The notes: generated from the sequence alone by a model not told the origin. DNA of 64,000 nucleotides from Rariloculus sp965263005 (GCF_965263005.1 NZ_OZ253579.1:1240001-1304000); one strand, 5' to 3'. Shown: positions 18,634 through 26,788, counted from the first letter of the stretch. Numbers and translations are program-made.

Positions 18634-18810
18634 ATGTCCGACAAGCGTGAACAGCAGGCGACCGAGCAACACACTGAGGCTCGGGCCGAGGCTCCGGCAA
18701 CCGGGTCCGGGGAACGCGCGGAGCGCCCGACGGAGATCGGCGGTCCCAGGGGCCCCGAGCCGACGCGCTACGGCGATTGGGAACGCGGCGGTCGTTGTAT
18801 TGACTTCTAG
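18634..18810 (+). CDS. Succinate dehydrogenase assembly factor 4-like protein (DUF1674)
   Basis: This is a 58-residue protein with a low-complexity acidic N-terminus. Its C-terminal signature EIGGPRGPEPTRYGDWERGG, followed by RCIDF, is the conserved core of SDHAF4/DUF1674. In mitochondria SDHAF4 binds the flavinated SdhA subunit and promotes its assembly with SdhB. Its place directly upstream of sdhC strongly supports the same role here. An upstream in-frame start at 18568 would overlap the ygfZ start, so the ATG at 18634 is preferred. Confidence 0.88.
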   Translation: MSDKREQQATEQHTEARAEAPATGSGERAERPTEIGGPRGPEPTRYGDWERGGRCIDF

Positions 18811-18881
18811 CGCGGAGCTCGCCGTGGGGCAGTTCGGCCGGGCTCACGTCACTATCGATCCACGAGGAATACAAGAGCGAA

Positions 18882-19262
18882 ATGGATGGGGTTGAGCGGC
18901 CCTTGTCGCCGCACCTGCAGGTCTATCGATTACAGATCACGATGGTCCTGTCGAGCCTGCACAGGATCACCGGGCTGCTGTTGACAGTGGGAGCGCTCGC
19001 GCTCGCCTGGTGGCTCGTTGCGCTGGCGAGCGGGCCCGAAGCCTATCGAACGGTCGAACAAGTCTACGCTTCGTGGCCGTTCAAGCTGCTGCTCGCGGGC
19101 TGGACGTTCTGTTTCTTCTTTCATCTTTGCAACGGTGTGCGGCATCTGTTCTGGGACACCGGTCGAGGCTTCGAGCCGGCACAGTACCGTGCGAGCGGTT
19201 GGGCCGTCGTCGTCGTCTCGATACTCGCATCGGCCGTCTATACATTCCTGGTCATTTTTTGA
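18882..19262 (+). CDS. sdhC: Succinate dehydrogenase cytochrome b556 subunit
   Basis: SdhC is one of two membrane anchors of complex II that hold haem b and bind ubiquinone. The 126-residue protein has RPLSPHLQVYRLQITMVLSS at the N-terminus, SSLHRITGLLLTVG (quinone-site Ser and Arg) in the first helix, and a haem-ligand His in the second (FHLCNGVRHLFWD). Three membrane segments are visible. It starts the sdhCDAB operon. Confidence 0.95.
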   Translation: MDGVERPLSPHLQVYRLQITMVLSSLHRITGLLLTVGALALAWWLVALASGPEAYRTVEQVYASWPFKLLLAGWTFCFFFHLCNGVRHLFWDTGRGFEPAQYRASGWAVVVVSILASAVYTFLVIF

Positions 19263-19272
19263 GGACGTTGCG

Positions 19273-19656
19273 TTGAGCCTGATTACACCGCTGAACAGGG
19301 TGCTCGGCCTCGGCACGGCGACCGGCGGCACGGAGCATTGGTGGGCGCAGCGCTTGACGGCGGTTGCGCTTGTTCCGCTCGGCTTGTGGTTCACCTTGTC
19401 GCTCGCGGGCTTCGACGATTATTCGTATGCAACGATGGCCGCCTGGCTTCGGAGCCCGATCACCGGCGCACTGCTTGTCGTGACGACGCTGTGCGTTGTC
19501 TATCACTCCTGGCTCGGCGTGCAGATCGTCGTCGAGGACTACATTCACGCCACCGGGCTCAAGGTGCTCGTCCTCGTGCTTTCGACGTTCGGTCACGCGC
19601 TCGGAGCGATCGCCGGGGTGTTTGCGATCCTGAAGATCGCTGTCGGGACATCCTGA
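19273..19656 (+). CDS. sdhD: Succinate dehydrogenase hydrophobic anchor subunit
   Basis: This is the second membrane anchor of complex II, 127 residues from a TTG start at 19273 with GAGGA seven bases upstream. No ATG or GTG fits better. It has three hydrophobic helices. HWWAQRLTAVALVPLGLWF holds the conserved Arg region, and VVYHSWLGVQIVVEDYIH is the usual SdhD block with the haem-side His and quinone-side Tyr. The stop overlaps the sdhA start. Confidence 0.92.
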   Translation: MSLITPLNRVLGLGTATGGTEHWWAQRLTAVALVPLGLWFTLSLAGFDDYSYATMAAWLRSPITGALLVVTTLCVVYHSWLGVQIVVEDYIHATGLKVLVLVLSTFGHALGAIAGVFAILKIAVGTS

Positions 19657-21443
19657 TGGTCCACGAGTACGAGTTTATCGACCACACCTACGACGTCGTG
19701 GTCATCGGCGCCGGCGGCGCAGGGCTCAGAGCCACGCTCGGGCTCGCCGAACAGGGGTTGTCGACGGCCTGTCTGACGAAGGTGTTCCCGACCCGGAGTC
19801 ATACGGTCGCAGCCCAGGGCGGGATCAGCGCCGCGCTCGGCAACATGGGCGAGGACGATTGGCGCTGGCACATGTACGACACCGTCAAGGGATCTGACTG
19901 GCTCGGCGATCAGGACGCGATCGAATACATGTGCAAGGAGGCGCCCGCGTCGGTCATCGAGCTCGAGCACTACGGCGTACCGTTTTCGAGAACCGGGGAC
20001 GGCCGGATCTATCAGCGTCCGTTCGGCGGTATGACGACGCGGTTCGGCGAGGGAACGGCCCAGCGCACTTGCGCGGCGGCGGACCGAACCGGACACGCGA
20101 TGCTGCATACCCTGTACCAGCAGTCACTCAAGCACGACGCCGAGTTCTTCATCGAATACTTCGCGATCGATCTGATCATGGAGGATGGCGAGTGCCGCGG
20201 CGTCGTCGCGCTCGACCTGGCAGAGGGACGCCTGCATCGGTTCGCCGCCCGGATGGTCATTCTCGCCACGGGAGGCTACGGCCGGGCGTATTTCTCGTGC
20301 ACTTCGGCGCATATCTGCACCGGGGATGGCAACGCGATGGCGCTTAGGGCAGGGCTGCCGCTGCAGGATCTGGAGTTCGTGCAGTTCCATCCGACCGGTA
20401 TCTACGGTCCGGGCATGCTGATCTCCGAGGGCGTGCGAGGCGAGGGCGGCTATCTGACGAATTCGGAAGGCGAGCGGTTCATGGAGCGCTATGCACCGCA
20501 CGCCAAGGATCTGGCTTCCCGCGATGTCGTCAGCCGCTCGATCACGATTGAGCTGCGCGAAGGCAGAGGCGTCGGGCGCGACAAGGATCACGTGCATCTT
20601 CACCTCGAGCACGTTGGCAGGGAGGTAATCGAGGAACGGTTACCGGGCATCGCCGAGACGGCACGGATCTTTGCCGGGGTCGATGTGACCACGGACCCGA
20701 TCCCCGTGCTGCCTACGGTGCACTACAACATGGGCGGCGTGCCGACAAACTTCCACGGCGAGGTGCTCGCCACCGACGAACGCGGCGAGGAAGTCATCGT
20801 GCCCGGCCTCATGGCCGTCGGTGAGGGCGCCTGCGTGTCCGTTCACGGTGCCAACCGGCTCGGTTCCAATTCATTGATCGACCTCGTGATTTTCGGCCGC
20901 GCCGCCGCACGGCGCTGCGGCGAGCTCATCGAGCCCGGTTCGCGGCAGAGGCCGTTCGCGGCCGCCGCGGGCGAGGAGGCCGTCGCCCGTGTCGACCGGC
21001 TGCGCAACGCGAACGGGTCGTTGCCGACGGCGCGGATCAGGCTCGATATGCAGCGCACGATGCAGGATCACGCGGCCGTGTTCCGCACGGAAGACTCGCT
21101 CCGGGAGGGCATCGAGCGGCTCGAGCAGGTCTTCGCGTCGTTCGCCGACGTTCGCGTCGCCGACCGGGGCATGATCTGGAACACGGATCTCGTGGAGACG
21201 ATCGAGCTTGAGAACCTGCTGCTTCAGGCCATGGGCACGATCAAGTCGGCGGTGAACCGCACCGAGAGCCGCGGCGCCCAGGCCAGAGAGGATTATCCCG
21301 AGCGCGACGACGAGCGCTGGCTCAAGCACACGCTTGCCTGGGTCGACGAGCGCGGCGCGGTTCGTTTCGATTATCGGCCGGTGCGGATGAACCCGATGAC
21401 CGACGAGGTCGCGGCCGTACCGCCCAAGGCAAGAACTTACTGA
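19656..21443 (+). CDS. sdhA: Succinate dehydrogenase flavoprotein subunit
   Basis: SdhA oxidises succinate to fumarate through covalently bound FAD. From the ATG overlapping the sdhD stop it is 595 residues. Features are the Rossmann motif VVVIGAGGAGLRATLGLAEQ and the flavinylation site in TRSHTVAAQGGISAALGN. The substrate-site segment HPTGIYGPGML, the Arg-containing HGANRLGSNSLIDLVIFGRA and a normal C-terminal domain follow. A longer frame from 19338 would overlap sdhD and is rejected. Confidence 0.97.
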   Translation: MVHEYEFIDHTYDVVVIGAGGAGLRATLGLAEQGLSTACLTKVFPTRSHTVAAQGGISAALGNMGEDDWRWHMYDTVKGSDWLGDQDAIEYMCKEAPASVIELEHYGVPFSRTGDGRIYQRPFGGMTTRFGEGTAQRTCAAADRTGHAMLHTLYQQSLKHDAEFFIEYFAIDLIMEDGECRGVVALDLAEGRLHRFAARMVILATGGYGRAYFSCTSAHICTGDGNAMALRAGLPLQDLEFVQFHPTGIYGPGMLISEGVRGEGGYLTNSEGERFMERYAPHAKDLASRDVVSRSITIELREGRGVGRDKDHVHLHLEHVGREVIEERLPGIAETARIFAGVDVTTDPIPVLPTVHYNMGGVPTNFHGEVLATDERGEEVIVPGLMAVGEGACVSVHGANRLGSNSLIDLVIFGRAAARRCGELIEPGSRQRPFAAAAGEEAVARVDRLRNANGSLPTARIRLDMQRTMQDHAAVFRTEDSLREGIERLEQVFASFADVRVADRGMIWNTDLVETIELENLLLQAMGTIKSAVNRTESRGAQAREDYPERDDERWLKHTLAWVDERGAVRFDYRPVRMNPMTDEVAAVPPKARTY

Positions 21444-21456
21444 TAGAGGGGGCACG

Positions 21457-22239
21457 ATGGCGCAGTTCCGGCTACCAGCCAATTCCCGAGTCAAGCGCGG
21501 CAAGAACTTCGGTGGCGCCGAAGGGGCCGCGGCCGCGCGAGAGTTCGAGATCTACCGGTACGAACCGGGTTCGGGCGAGAACCCGAGGGTCGACACTTTC
21601 CGCATCGACATGGACGATTGCGGCCCGATGGTGCTCGACGTACTGATCAAGATCAAAGACGAGACGGACCCGTCGCTGACCTTCCGCCGCTCGTGCCGCG
21701 AGGGCATCTGCGGCTCGTGCTCGATGAATATCGACGGCACGAACACGCTGGCCTGCCTCAAGCCCGTCGAGGAGGTCAAAGGCGTAACGAGGATCTATCC
21801 GCTGCCGAGCATGCCGGTGGTCAAGGATCTTGTTACGGACATGACCAATTTCTACGCACAGTATGCGTCGATCAAACCCTGGATCGAGGCGCGCACACCG
21901 CCGCCGCCGGATCGCGAGCGCCTGCAGTCGAGGGAGGACCAGCAAAAGATCAACGAGCCTTCGGCGTGCATCCTGTGCGCGTGCTGCTCGACTTCGTGCC
22001 CGAGCTACTGGTGGAACCCGGAGCGCTACCTCGGTCCCGCGGTGCTGCTGCAGGCCTATCGCTGGATTGTCGACAGCCGCGACGAATCGACGGGTGAGAG
22101 ACTCGATGCGCTAGAGGACCCGTTTCGCCTGTATCGCTGCCACACGATCCTGAACTGCACAGCGGCCTGCCCCAAGGATCTCAACCCGGGACGGGCCATC
22201 GCCGAGATCAAGAAGCTCATGGCGGAGCGCCAGCACTAG
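21457..22239 (+). CDS. sdhB: Succinate dehydrogenase iron-sulfur subunit
   Basis: SdhB passes electrons from FAD to ubiquinone through three clusters. The 260-residue protein has the 2Fe-2S loop CREGICGSCSMNIDGTNTLA, then CILCACCSTSCPSYWW and CHTILNCTAACPKDLNPG for the 4Fe-4S and 3Fe-4S clusters. The length is slightly above the usual 235-240 because of an N-terminal extension of about 25 residues. It ends the sdh operon; toxin-antitoxin genes follow. Confidence 0.97.
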   Translation: MAQFRLPANSRVKRGKNFGGAEGAAAAREFEIYRYEPGSGENPRVDTFRIDMDDCGPMVLDVLIKIKDETDPSLTFRRSCREGICGSCSMNIDGTNTLACLKPVEEVKGVTRIYPLPSMPVVKDLVTDMTNFYAQYASIKPWIEARTPPPPDRERLQSREDQQKINEPSACILCACCSTSCPSYWWNPERYLGPAVLLQAYRWIVDSRDESTGERLDALEDPFRLYRCHTILNCTAACPKDLNPGRAIAEIKKLMAERQH

Positions 22240-22331
22240 TTGGTCGTTCCAGACCTGAAACAGGGGTTGACCCCGCCTTCGTTTTAGCTGAATAGACCTG
22301 ACTTCGTCGAGTAGAGGTCTCGGGCAAAGGC

Positions 22332-22360
22332 TTGGCTCGCATCCACCATTGGTGTAACGT
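22332..22360 (+). promoter_or_regulatory. Candidate sigma-70 promoter of vapBC
   Basis: TTGGCT (22332-22337) and TAACGT (22355-22360) are spaced by 17 bp. The vapB ATG begins seven bases after the -10, so the transcript would be leaderless or nearly so. Repeated GGTGTA elements at 22351 and 22362 could be part of a VapB operator. This was found by eye only. Confidence 0.4.
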
Positions 22361-22366
22361 AGGTGT

Positions 22367-22570
22367 ATGTCACGCACCAATTTGGACATCGACGATGAGG
22401 CGTGCGCAAAGATCATGCGCCGTTACCGTCTGACGACCAAGCGCGATGCAGTCAACTTCGCACTGCGCACCGTTGCGGCAGAACCTCTCGGCGTCGAAGA
22501 GGCTCGGCGTCTTCGCGGGTCGGGTTGGGAGGGCGATCTTGACGAGATGCGGACCAGCCGGCCCGCATGA
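22367..22570 (+). CDS. vapB: VapB-type antitoxin
   Basis: The 67-residue protein starts MSRTNLDIDDEACAKIMRRY and continues with TTKRDAVNFALRTVAAEPL. This is the ribbon-helix-helix/DUF2191 pattern of VapB antitoxins, with a flexible C-terminal tail that would wrap the toxin. It overlaps vapC by four bases (ATGA). The module lies between the sdh operon and sdhE, not a usual place, so it is probably an acquired insertion. Confidence 0.87.
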   Translation: MSRTNLDIDDEACAKIMRRYRLTTKRDAVNFALRTVAAEPLGVEEARRLRGSGWEGDLDEMRTSRPA

Positions 22571-22953
22571 TACTGATCGACACATCCGCGTGGATCGAGT
22601 TTCTTCGTGACACCGGCTCGGTGACTTGCGATCGCGTCGACGCGCTGCTGGAACGCGATATTGCGATCTGCGACGCGCTTCGGATGGAAGTACTCGCCGG
22701 GGCGCGCGACGAAAGGCATTTGCATGACCTTCGCCGGCTGCTCGCGCGTGCGACTGTTTTTCCCACCGCACCGGCGCACTATGACGATGCCGCAGCCCTT
22801 TTCCGCCAGTGTCGCCTAAGGGGAGAGACCGTTCGCAAGCTGATCGATTGCCTGATCGGGGCCATCGCGATTCGCGCAGACGTGCCCGTGCTCCATAACG
22901 ATGCCGACTTCGACGTCCTGGCGCGTCATACGGACCTTAGCATCGCCGATTGA
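22567..22953 (+). CDS. vapC: PIN-domain ribonuclease toxin VapC
   Basis: The 128-residue protein has PIN-domain acidic residues: Asp5 in MILIDTSAWIEFLRD, a Glu in ALRMEVLAGARDERH, and two Asp in the C-terminal VRKLIDCLIGAIAIRADVPV / LHNDADFDVLARH segments. VapC toxins cut tRNA or rRNA. All expected catalytic positions appear present, so the toxin looks intact. It is coupled to vapB by an ATGA overlap. Confidence 0.9.
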   Translation: MILIDTSAWIEFLRDTGSVTCDRVDALLERDIAICDALRMEVLAGARDERHLHDLRRLLARATVFPTAPAHYDDAAALFRQCRLRGETVRKLIDCLIGAIAIRADVPVLHNDADFDVLARHTDLSIAD

Positions 22954-23246
22954 ACTTCCCCGGGGTTTCAGGGGACCGTTTCGTTTGGTGCACTGAGCAT
23001 GACGGGGCGTGCCGGGCCGCGTTTCCCACCGCCTGCCCACCGGCGCCAGGGCGTGTTGGGGGCCCGCGCCCGTGGACACGCCGTGGAAAACGCGACGGCG
23101 ACCTCGGCGAGGGACCATCCAATCACGAAGACGCGCTTCGCCGCGGTAGATTTCAACTCATCAGGGAATGGATCGTACAATTAATTCAGGTAACCCATAC
23201 CGAACCAAGACTCACCGTTCGTACACCACTTCCGGGGACGCCACTG
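22954..23246. other. Non-coding stretch between vapC and the higB remnant
   Basis: No gene is supported in these 293 bp. Open frames exist because of high GC but show no family signature. An imperfect inverted repeat pairs 23021-23029 with 23083-23091, with an inner pair at 23051-23056 and 23076-23081. This is probably the site where most of higB was lost. Confidence 0.4.
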
Positions 23247-23315
23247 CAGTGGCGGATCTGTTTCCGCTGGACCGACGAGGAGCCGTGCGACGTGGAGATC
23301 GTGGACTATCACTGA
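23247..23315 (+). pseudogene. Remnant of a HigB/RelE-family toxin (C-terminal tail only)
   Basis: These 22 codons read QWRICFRWTDEEPCDVEIVD followed by YH and a stop, which is the exact C-terminal pattern of HigB host-killer toxins. No matching N-terminal part lies upstream in any frame. The tail keeps its normal place just before higA, 12 bp away. The toxin gene was therefore truncated in place and the antitoxin kept. Confidence 0.75.
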
Positions 23316-23327
23316 GGAGGCGTGGGA

Positions 23328-23633
23328 ATGAACGTTAGAAACGGAATGAGGCCGGTGCATCCGGGCGAGATCCTGCGCGAGGAACTCGACACGCTCGGGC
23401 TGTCGGCCAATGCGTTGTCGAAGGAACTGGGTGTGCCGGTGAACAGGGTCACGATGATTCTGAACGGCCAGCGCGGCGTGAGCGGCAACACGGCGCTGCG
23501 GTTGGCGAGATACTTTGGAACTACGCCACAACTTTGGCTGAATCTGCAAAAGACCTGGGAATTTCGTCGCGCAGAGATTGATGCAGCGCGGGAAATCGCA
23601 GAGCGCGTCACGCCTCGACAAACGGTGGCCTAG
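23328..23633 (+). CDS. higA: HigA-family antitoxin (XRE/HTH), orphan
   Basis: The 101-residue protein has the HigA opening MRPVHPGEILREELDTLGLS and an HTH_3 domain (ALSKELGVPVNRVTMILNGQ). It ends with the typical FGTTPQLWLNLQKTWEFR block. GAGGAGG at 23314-23320 is well placed for the ATG at 23328, better than for an in-frame GTG at 23322. The cognate toxin survives only as a 22-codon tail, so HigA is probably an orphan DNA-binding protein. Confidence 0.9.
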   Translation: MNVRNGMRPVHPGEILREELDTLGLSANALSKELGVPVNRVTMILNGQRGVSGNTALRLARYFGTTPQLWLNLQKTWEFRRAEIDAAREIAERVTPRQTVA

Positions 23634-23647
23634 AGGAGGCTCGAGGC

Positions 23648-23929
23648 ATGCCCGTCCCGGATTTTCAATCATTGATGCTGCCGTCCTTGAAGGCCAGGCT
23701 CAAGTGGCGGTGCCGGCGCGGCATGCGCGAGCTCGATGCGGTGCTCGAGGCCTTCGTCGAGAATTCGTTCGAGGCGCTCGACGAGGAGGATAAGTCGCGA
23801 TTCGCGACGCTTTTGGAACTGCCGGATCCCGAGCTCTACGGCTACATTTCCGGACGGGCGGAGCCTGAGGATCGCCATTATGTCCGACTCATCCGATGCA
23901 TACGGGACAGTCTCGAATTTCGACGCTAA
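23648..23929 (+). CDS. sdhE: Succinate dehydrogenase flavinylation factor SdhE (CptB)
   Basis: SdhE promotes covalent FAD attachment to SdhA. The 93-residue protein contains LKARLKWRCRRGMRELDAVL; the R-G-R/M-E-L-D pattern is the flavinylation motif. LLELPDPELYGYISGRAEP matches the rest of the five-helix fold. A strong GAGGAGG lies just upstream. It normally follows sdhB or sits with cptA; here VapBC and HigA intervene. Confidence 0.92.
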   Translation: MPVPDFQSLMLPSLKARLKWRCRRGMRELDAVLEAFVENSFEALDEEDKSRFATLLELPDPELYGYISGRAEPEDRHYVRLIRCIRDSLEFRR

Positions 23930-24293
23930 GCGATCCGCAACGCTTGCACTGTGGTGGGTCGCGCTTCACGTATTGCTCTGGTCGACCGCGCTCGCGCTGA
24001 CGCGGGACATCGTGCCTGGATTGCTCGCGCTCGCCGTTCTCGCCGGGCACGCCGCCGTCCGCTTCCCGGACTCTCAAGTCGTGCTGACGAGGTCCGGGGA
24101 TGGCCGCTGGTCGATTCCCGGGCGCGGCTTGTTCGATCTTGCGCTCGGTTCGGGCACGTGCTACTCGACGTTGTGGGTGATCCTCGATCTGGCCGGGCAA
24201 GATGGCTCGACAAGAGTGTTGCTGCTTCGGGACCAGCTCGGCGCGGCGGACTGGCGGCGGCTTCAGGTTGCCGTCCGCGAGCCTGAGTCGTAG
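23880..24293 (+). CDS. cptA: YgfX/CptA-family membrane protein
   Basis: The 137-residue product starts inside the end of sdhE (50-bp overlap). It has two adjacent hydrophobic segments (residues about 20-55, LALWWVALHVLLW and GLLALAVLAGHAAV). A soluble tail follows with WSIPGRGLFDLALGSG and LLRDQLGAADWRRLQ, matching the C-terminal pattern of YgfX. YgfX has been proposed as a toxin acting on cytoskeletal proteins with SdhE as partner; that role is debated. Part of this gene is duplicated just downstream. Confidence 0.78.
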   Translation: MSDSSDAYGTVSNFDAKRSATLALWWVALHVLLWSTALALTRDIVPGLLALAVLAGHAAVRFPDSQVVLTRSGDGRWSIPGRGLFDLALGSGTCYSTLWVILDLAGQDGSTRVLLLRDQLGAADWRRLQVAVREPES

Positions 24294-24307
24294 CGCGCTC
24301 CCCGTTG

Positions 24308-24427
24308 TCGCCGTTCTCGCCGGTCACGCCGCCGTCCGCTTCCCGGATTCCCGAGTCGCGCTGACGAGGTTCGAGGGCCGCCGCTGGTCGATACCCTGGC
24401 GCGGCCTGTTCGATCTTGCGCGCGGAT
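24308..24427 (+). pseudogene. Duplicated internal fragment of cptA
   Basis: About 120 bp repeats cptA positions 24031-24150 at a constant offset of 277 bp with roughly ten scattered differences. It encodes the AVLAGHAAVRFPDS to GLFDLA region. It has neither the cptA start nor its C-terminal part. The divergence shows that the duplication is not very recent. Confidence 0.85.
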
Positions 24428-24563
24428 CCTGCCCGGCGGCGGCTGAAGGCCATAGTCCGTGTACCATGCTCCCTCATCGCAACACAGCGACGCCTCCAGA
24501 ATCGGCTACAATCCGTGAAGCAGTGATCGCCTCGATACGATGGGGCGAACTTTTTGGTGCAAG

Positions 24564-25187
24564 ATGCGGTCTACGGAGAAGCGACACACGGATTCCGCGG
24601 TCGGCCGGAAGGGCGGAAAGGCGACTTCCGACCTTGCGCTGATCAGGCGGGTCCAACAGGGCGACAGGTCGGCGTTCGACTTGTTGGTGCTAAAATATCA
24701 GCACAAAATTCTGAAGCTGATCATGCGATATGTCCGCGACCCGTCCGAGGCGCTCGACGTTGCACAGGAGGCGTTCCTCAAAGCCTACCGCGCTGCGCCG
24801 ACCTTTCGAGGCGATAGCGCTTTTTATACATGGCTTTATAGGATCGCGATCAACACGGCGAAGAACCACCTCGTCGCGGCGCGGCGTCGGCCAGCGACCT
24901 TCGACCTCGATCTGCAGGACAACGAACAGTATGAAGTTGCCGCGAAACTGCAGGACATCGATACGCCGGAAGGCCTGGTGCTCGCCGAGGAGATCCGTTC
25001 GGTCATCAACGAGGCGATCAACGGGCTGGCCGACGAACTCAGAACGGCCATCATTCTCCGGGAAATCGAGGGCATGAGCTACGAGGAGATCGCCCAGACG
25101 ATGGAATGTCCCGTCGGCACAGTGCGCTCGCGGATTTTCCGCGCTCGCGAGGCCATCGACAGGCAACTCGCTCCACTACTCAATTGA
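24564..25187 (+). CDS. rpoE: RNA polymerase sigma-E factor (ECF)
   Basis: This is a 207-residue ECF sigma factor for the envelope-stress response. Region 2 reads DLLVLKYQHKILKLIMRYVR and DVAQEAFLKAYRAAPTFRGD. Region 4 reads LREIEGMSYEEIAQTMECPV followed by GTVRSRIFRAREAI. The RpoE-like core is followed directly by rseA, rseB and rseC, which settles the assignment. The start is uncertain: ATG 24564 gives an N-terminus about 20 residues longer than E. coli RpoE, another ATG lies at 24540, and neither has a good ribosome site. Confidence 0.94.
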   Translation: MRSTEKRHTDSAVGRKGGKATSDLALIRRVQQGDRSAFDLLVLKYQHKILKLIMRYVRDPSEALDVAQEAFLKAYRAAPTFRGDSAFYTWLYRIAINTAKNHLVAARRRPATFDLDLQDNEQYEVAAKLQDIDTPEGLVLAEEIRSVINEAINGLADELRTAIILREIEGMSYEEIAQTMECPVGTVRSRIFRAREAIDRQLAPLLN

Positions 25188-25191
25188 ACCC

Positions 25192-25791
25192 ATGACAGAA
25201 CGAATCGAAGATCAAATCTCGGCATTCATCGACGACGAGCTGTCGGCGGAAGAATGCGCTTTCTTCGTCAGGCGGCTCGACCATGACCCGGCCGCCAGGG
25301 ACCGGCTGGTCCGGTACGCCAAGATAGGGTCGACGCTGCGGGGCGAATTGCTGTCCCCGGATCCCGACGTTCTCCGCCGCAGGCTGCAGGACGCGATGAG
25401 CGGCGTCAGCGCGCCGCCGATGCGCAGCAGCACCCTCGGCCGCGGCCTGCGCTCGACACTGCTGAAGCCGGCCATGGGATTCGGTATCGCGGCCGCAGTT
25501 GCGGTCGTCGCGGTACTCACGCTCAGGCTCGTGACGCAGGACGGGCTCGATGCCGTAGCGCTGGGCGCCGATCAGTCATTGCAGGCGGATGAACGGGCCG
25601 ACGCGCCGAGTTATGTCGTACCGCAGGTCGTAGAGGCGCGGCGCCTCGTGTCGCCGCCGACACGGTTGACGCACTATCTCATCCGTCACAGCGAGTACGC
25701 GAACCTCGTCCGGCGGAAGTCGTTCCATTCAGACATCGTCGGAACGGCAGATACCGACGTTGCCACGGCAGGCGAGGAAGTTGCCGAATGA
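25192..25791 (+). CDS. rseA: Anti-sigma-E factor RseA
   Basis: The 199-residue protein has an N-terminal cytoplasmic sigma-binding domain (QISAFIDDELSAEECAFFVR and LVRYAKIGSTLRGEL). One transmembrane helix follows near residues 97-115 (GFGIAAAVAVVAVLTLRLV), then a periplasmic tail. This is the MucA/RseA plan in which regulated proteolysis frees sigma-E. Its stop overlaps the rseB ATG. Confidence 0.92.
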   Translation: MTERIEDQISAFIDDELSAEECAFFVRRLDHDPAARDRLVRYAKIGSTLRGELLSPDPDVLRRRLQDAMSGVSAPPMRSSTLGRGLRSTLLKPAMGFGIAAAVAVVAVLTLRLVTQDGLDAVALGADQSLQADERADAPSYVVPQVVEARRLVSPPTRLTHYLIRHSEYANLVRRKSFHSDIVGTADTDVATAGEEVAE

Positions 25792-26756
25792 TGGCCAGTC
25801 GCAAGTACTTCGCGCACGCGTTTGCATTGTTGTTCGGTCTGCTGGCCGTCGAGGCTCACGCACAGGACGTGCGGTCATGGCTCACGCGCATGAACAGCGC
25901 GATGGAAGCGCTCAACTACGAGGGCACGTTCGTGCACGTCCACGGCGGTAACGCCGAGACGCTGCGCATCACCCACCGCAACGACAACGGCCACATCAGC
26001 GAGCGCGTCGTGTCGAAGGACGGCGTCCGCCGCGAAATTATCCGGCGGGCGGACGAGGTGCGGGTCATTTTGCCGAACCGCCGCGTAGTCCTGCTCGACG
26101 AAACGCGCGAGGCGAGTCCGTTGGTGTCGGCGCTACCGAGCTATTCCGAGGTGCTCGAGCCGCACTACGAGTTCGCGTTACGCGCGACGGCCAGAAGAGT
26201 CGCCGAGCGGCCGACGCAGGTCATCAGAATCCGTCCCAAGGACGAGTTTCGATACGGCTACCGGCTCTGGCTCGATCAAGACACGGCGATGCCGTTGAAA
26301 TCGCAACTCGTGGACGAGAACGGCGAGATCATCGAACAGATACTGTTCACGCGTTTCGAGATTTTCGACTTCATCCCAGCCGCGCAGCTCGAGTCGACGA
26401 TCGACACCGAGGGTTTCAAGTTGTTGGCTCCGGCGCGATCGAGGCCCGTCCCCGATGAGGGCGTCCTGTGGCAGGCATCGATGCTGCCGGGCGGTTTCGC
26501 GCTTTCGGTCGCTAACCATGGCCCGCTGGCAGGTTCCGAACACCCGGTCGAGCACCATGTCTACTCCGATGGGCTGGCGGTCGTTTCGGTGTTTATCGAA
26601 GACCCGCAAGCGGAGGCCGAAGTCGCCGAGGGCTTCTCGATGCTCGGCAGCACGAACGCCTTCTCCACGACAGTGAGCGGGCGCAAGGTCACAGCGATCG
26701 GCGAAGTCCCCTACAAGACGCTGCACCAGATCGCGATTTCCCTCACCGCCGAATAG
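25788..26756 (+). CDS. rseB: Sigma-E regulatory protein RseB/MucB
   Basis: The 322-residue protein has a signal peptide (about residues 1-26, ending EAHAQ). The MucB/RseB domains follow: SWLTRMNSAMEALNYEGTFV, FRYGYRLWLDQDTAMPLKSQ and a C-terminal QASMLPGGFALSV. RseB protects RseA from cleavage in the periplasm and senses lipoprotein and LPS stress. It is coupled to rseA. Confidence 0.94.
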   Translation: MMASRKYFAHAFALLFGLLAVEAHAQDVRSWLTRMNSAMEALNYEGTFVHVHGGNAETLRITHRNDNGHISERVVSKDGVRREIIRRADEVRVILPNRRVVLLDETREASPLVSALPSYSEVLEPHYEFALRATARRVAERPTQVIRIRPKDEFRYGYRLWLDQDTAMPLKSQLVDENGEIIEQILFTRFEIFDFIPAAQLESTIDTEGFKLLAPARSRPVPDEGVLWQASMLPGGFALSVANHGPLAGSEHPVEHHVYSDGLAVVSVFIEDPQAEAEVAEGFSMLGSTNAFSTTVSGRKVTAIGEVPYKTLHQIAISLTAE

Positions 26757-26788
26757 GCGAGGCGGCAGCCATCGACACCACCGACTGC

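Noticed and set aside
22255..22295. Possible terminator after sdhB (GGGGTTGACCCC followed by a short T-run)
   Set aside because: The stem is only five base pairs with almost no loop, and the T-run is displaced by about ten bases.
23021..23091. Imperfect inverted repeat after vapC
   Set aside because: The arms are short, mismatched and asymmetrically spaced. It is too weak for a terminator, a REP element or IS ends.
24547..24574. GAACTT and TCTAC spaced by 17 bp, similar to a sigma-E promoter, near the rpoE start
   Set aside because: It would start transcription inside the rpoE coding region, downstream of every usable start codon, so it is not a credible rpoE promoter.
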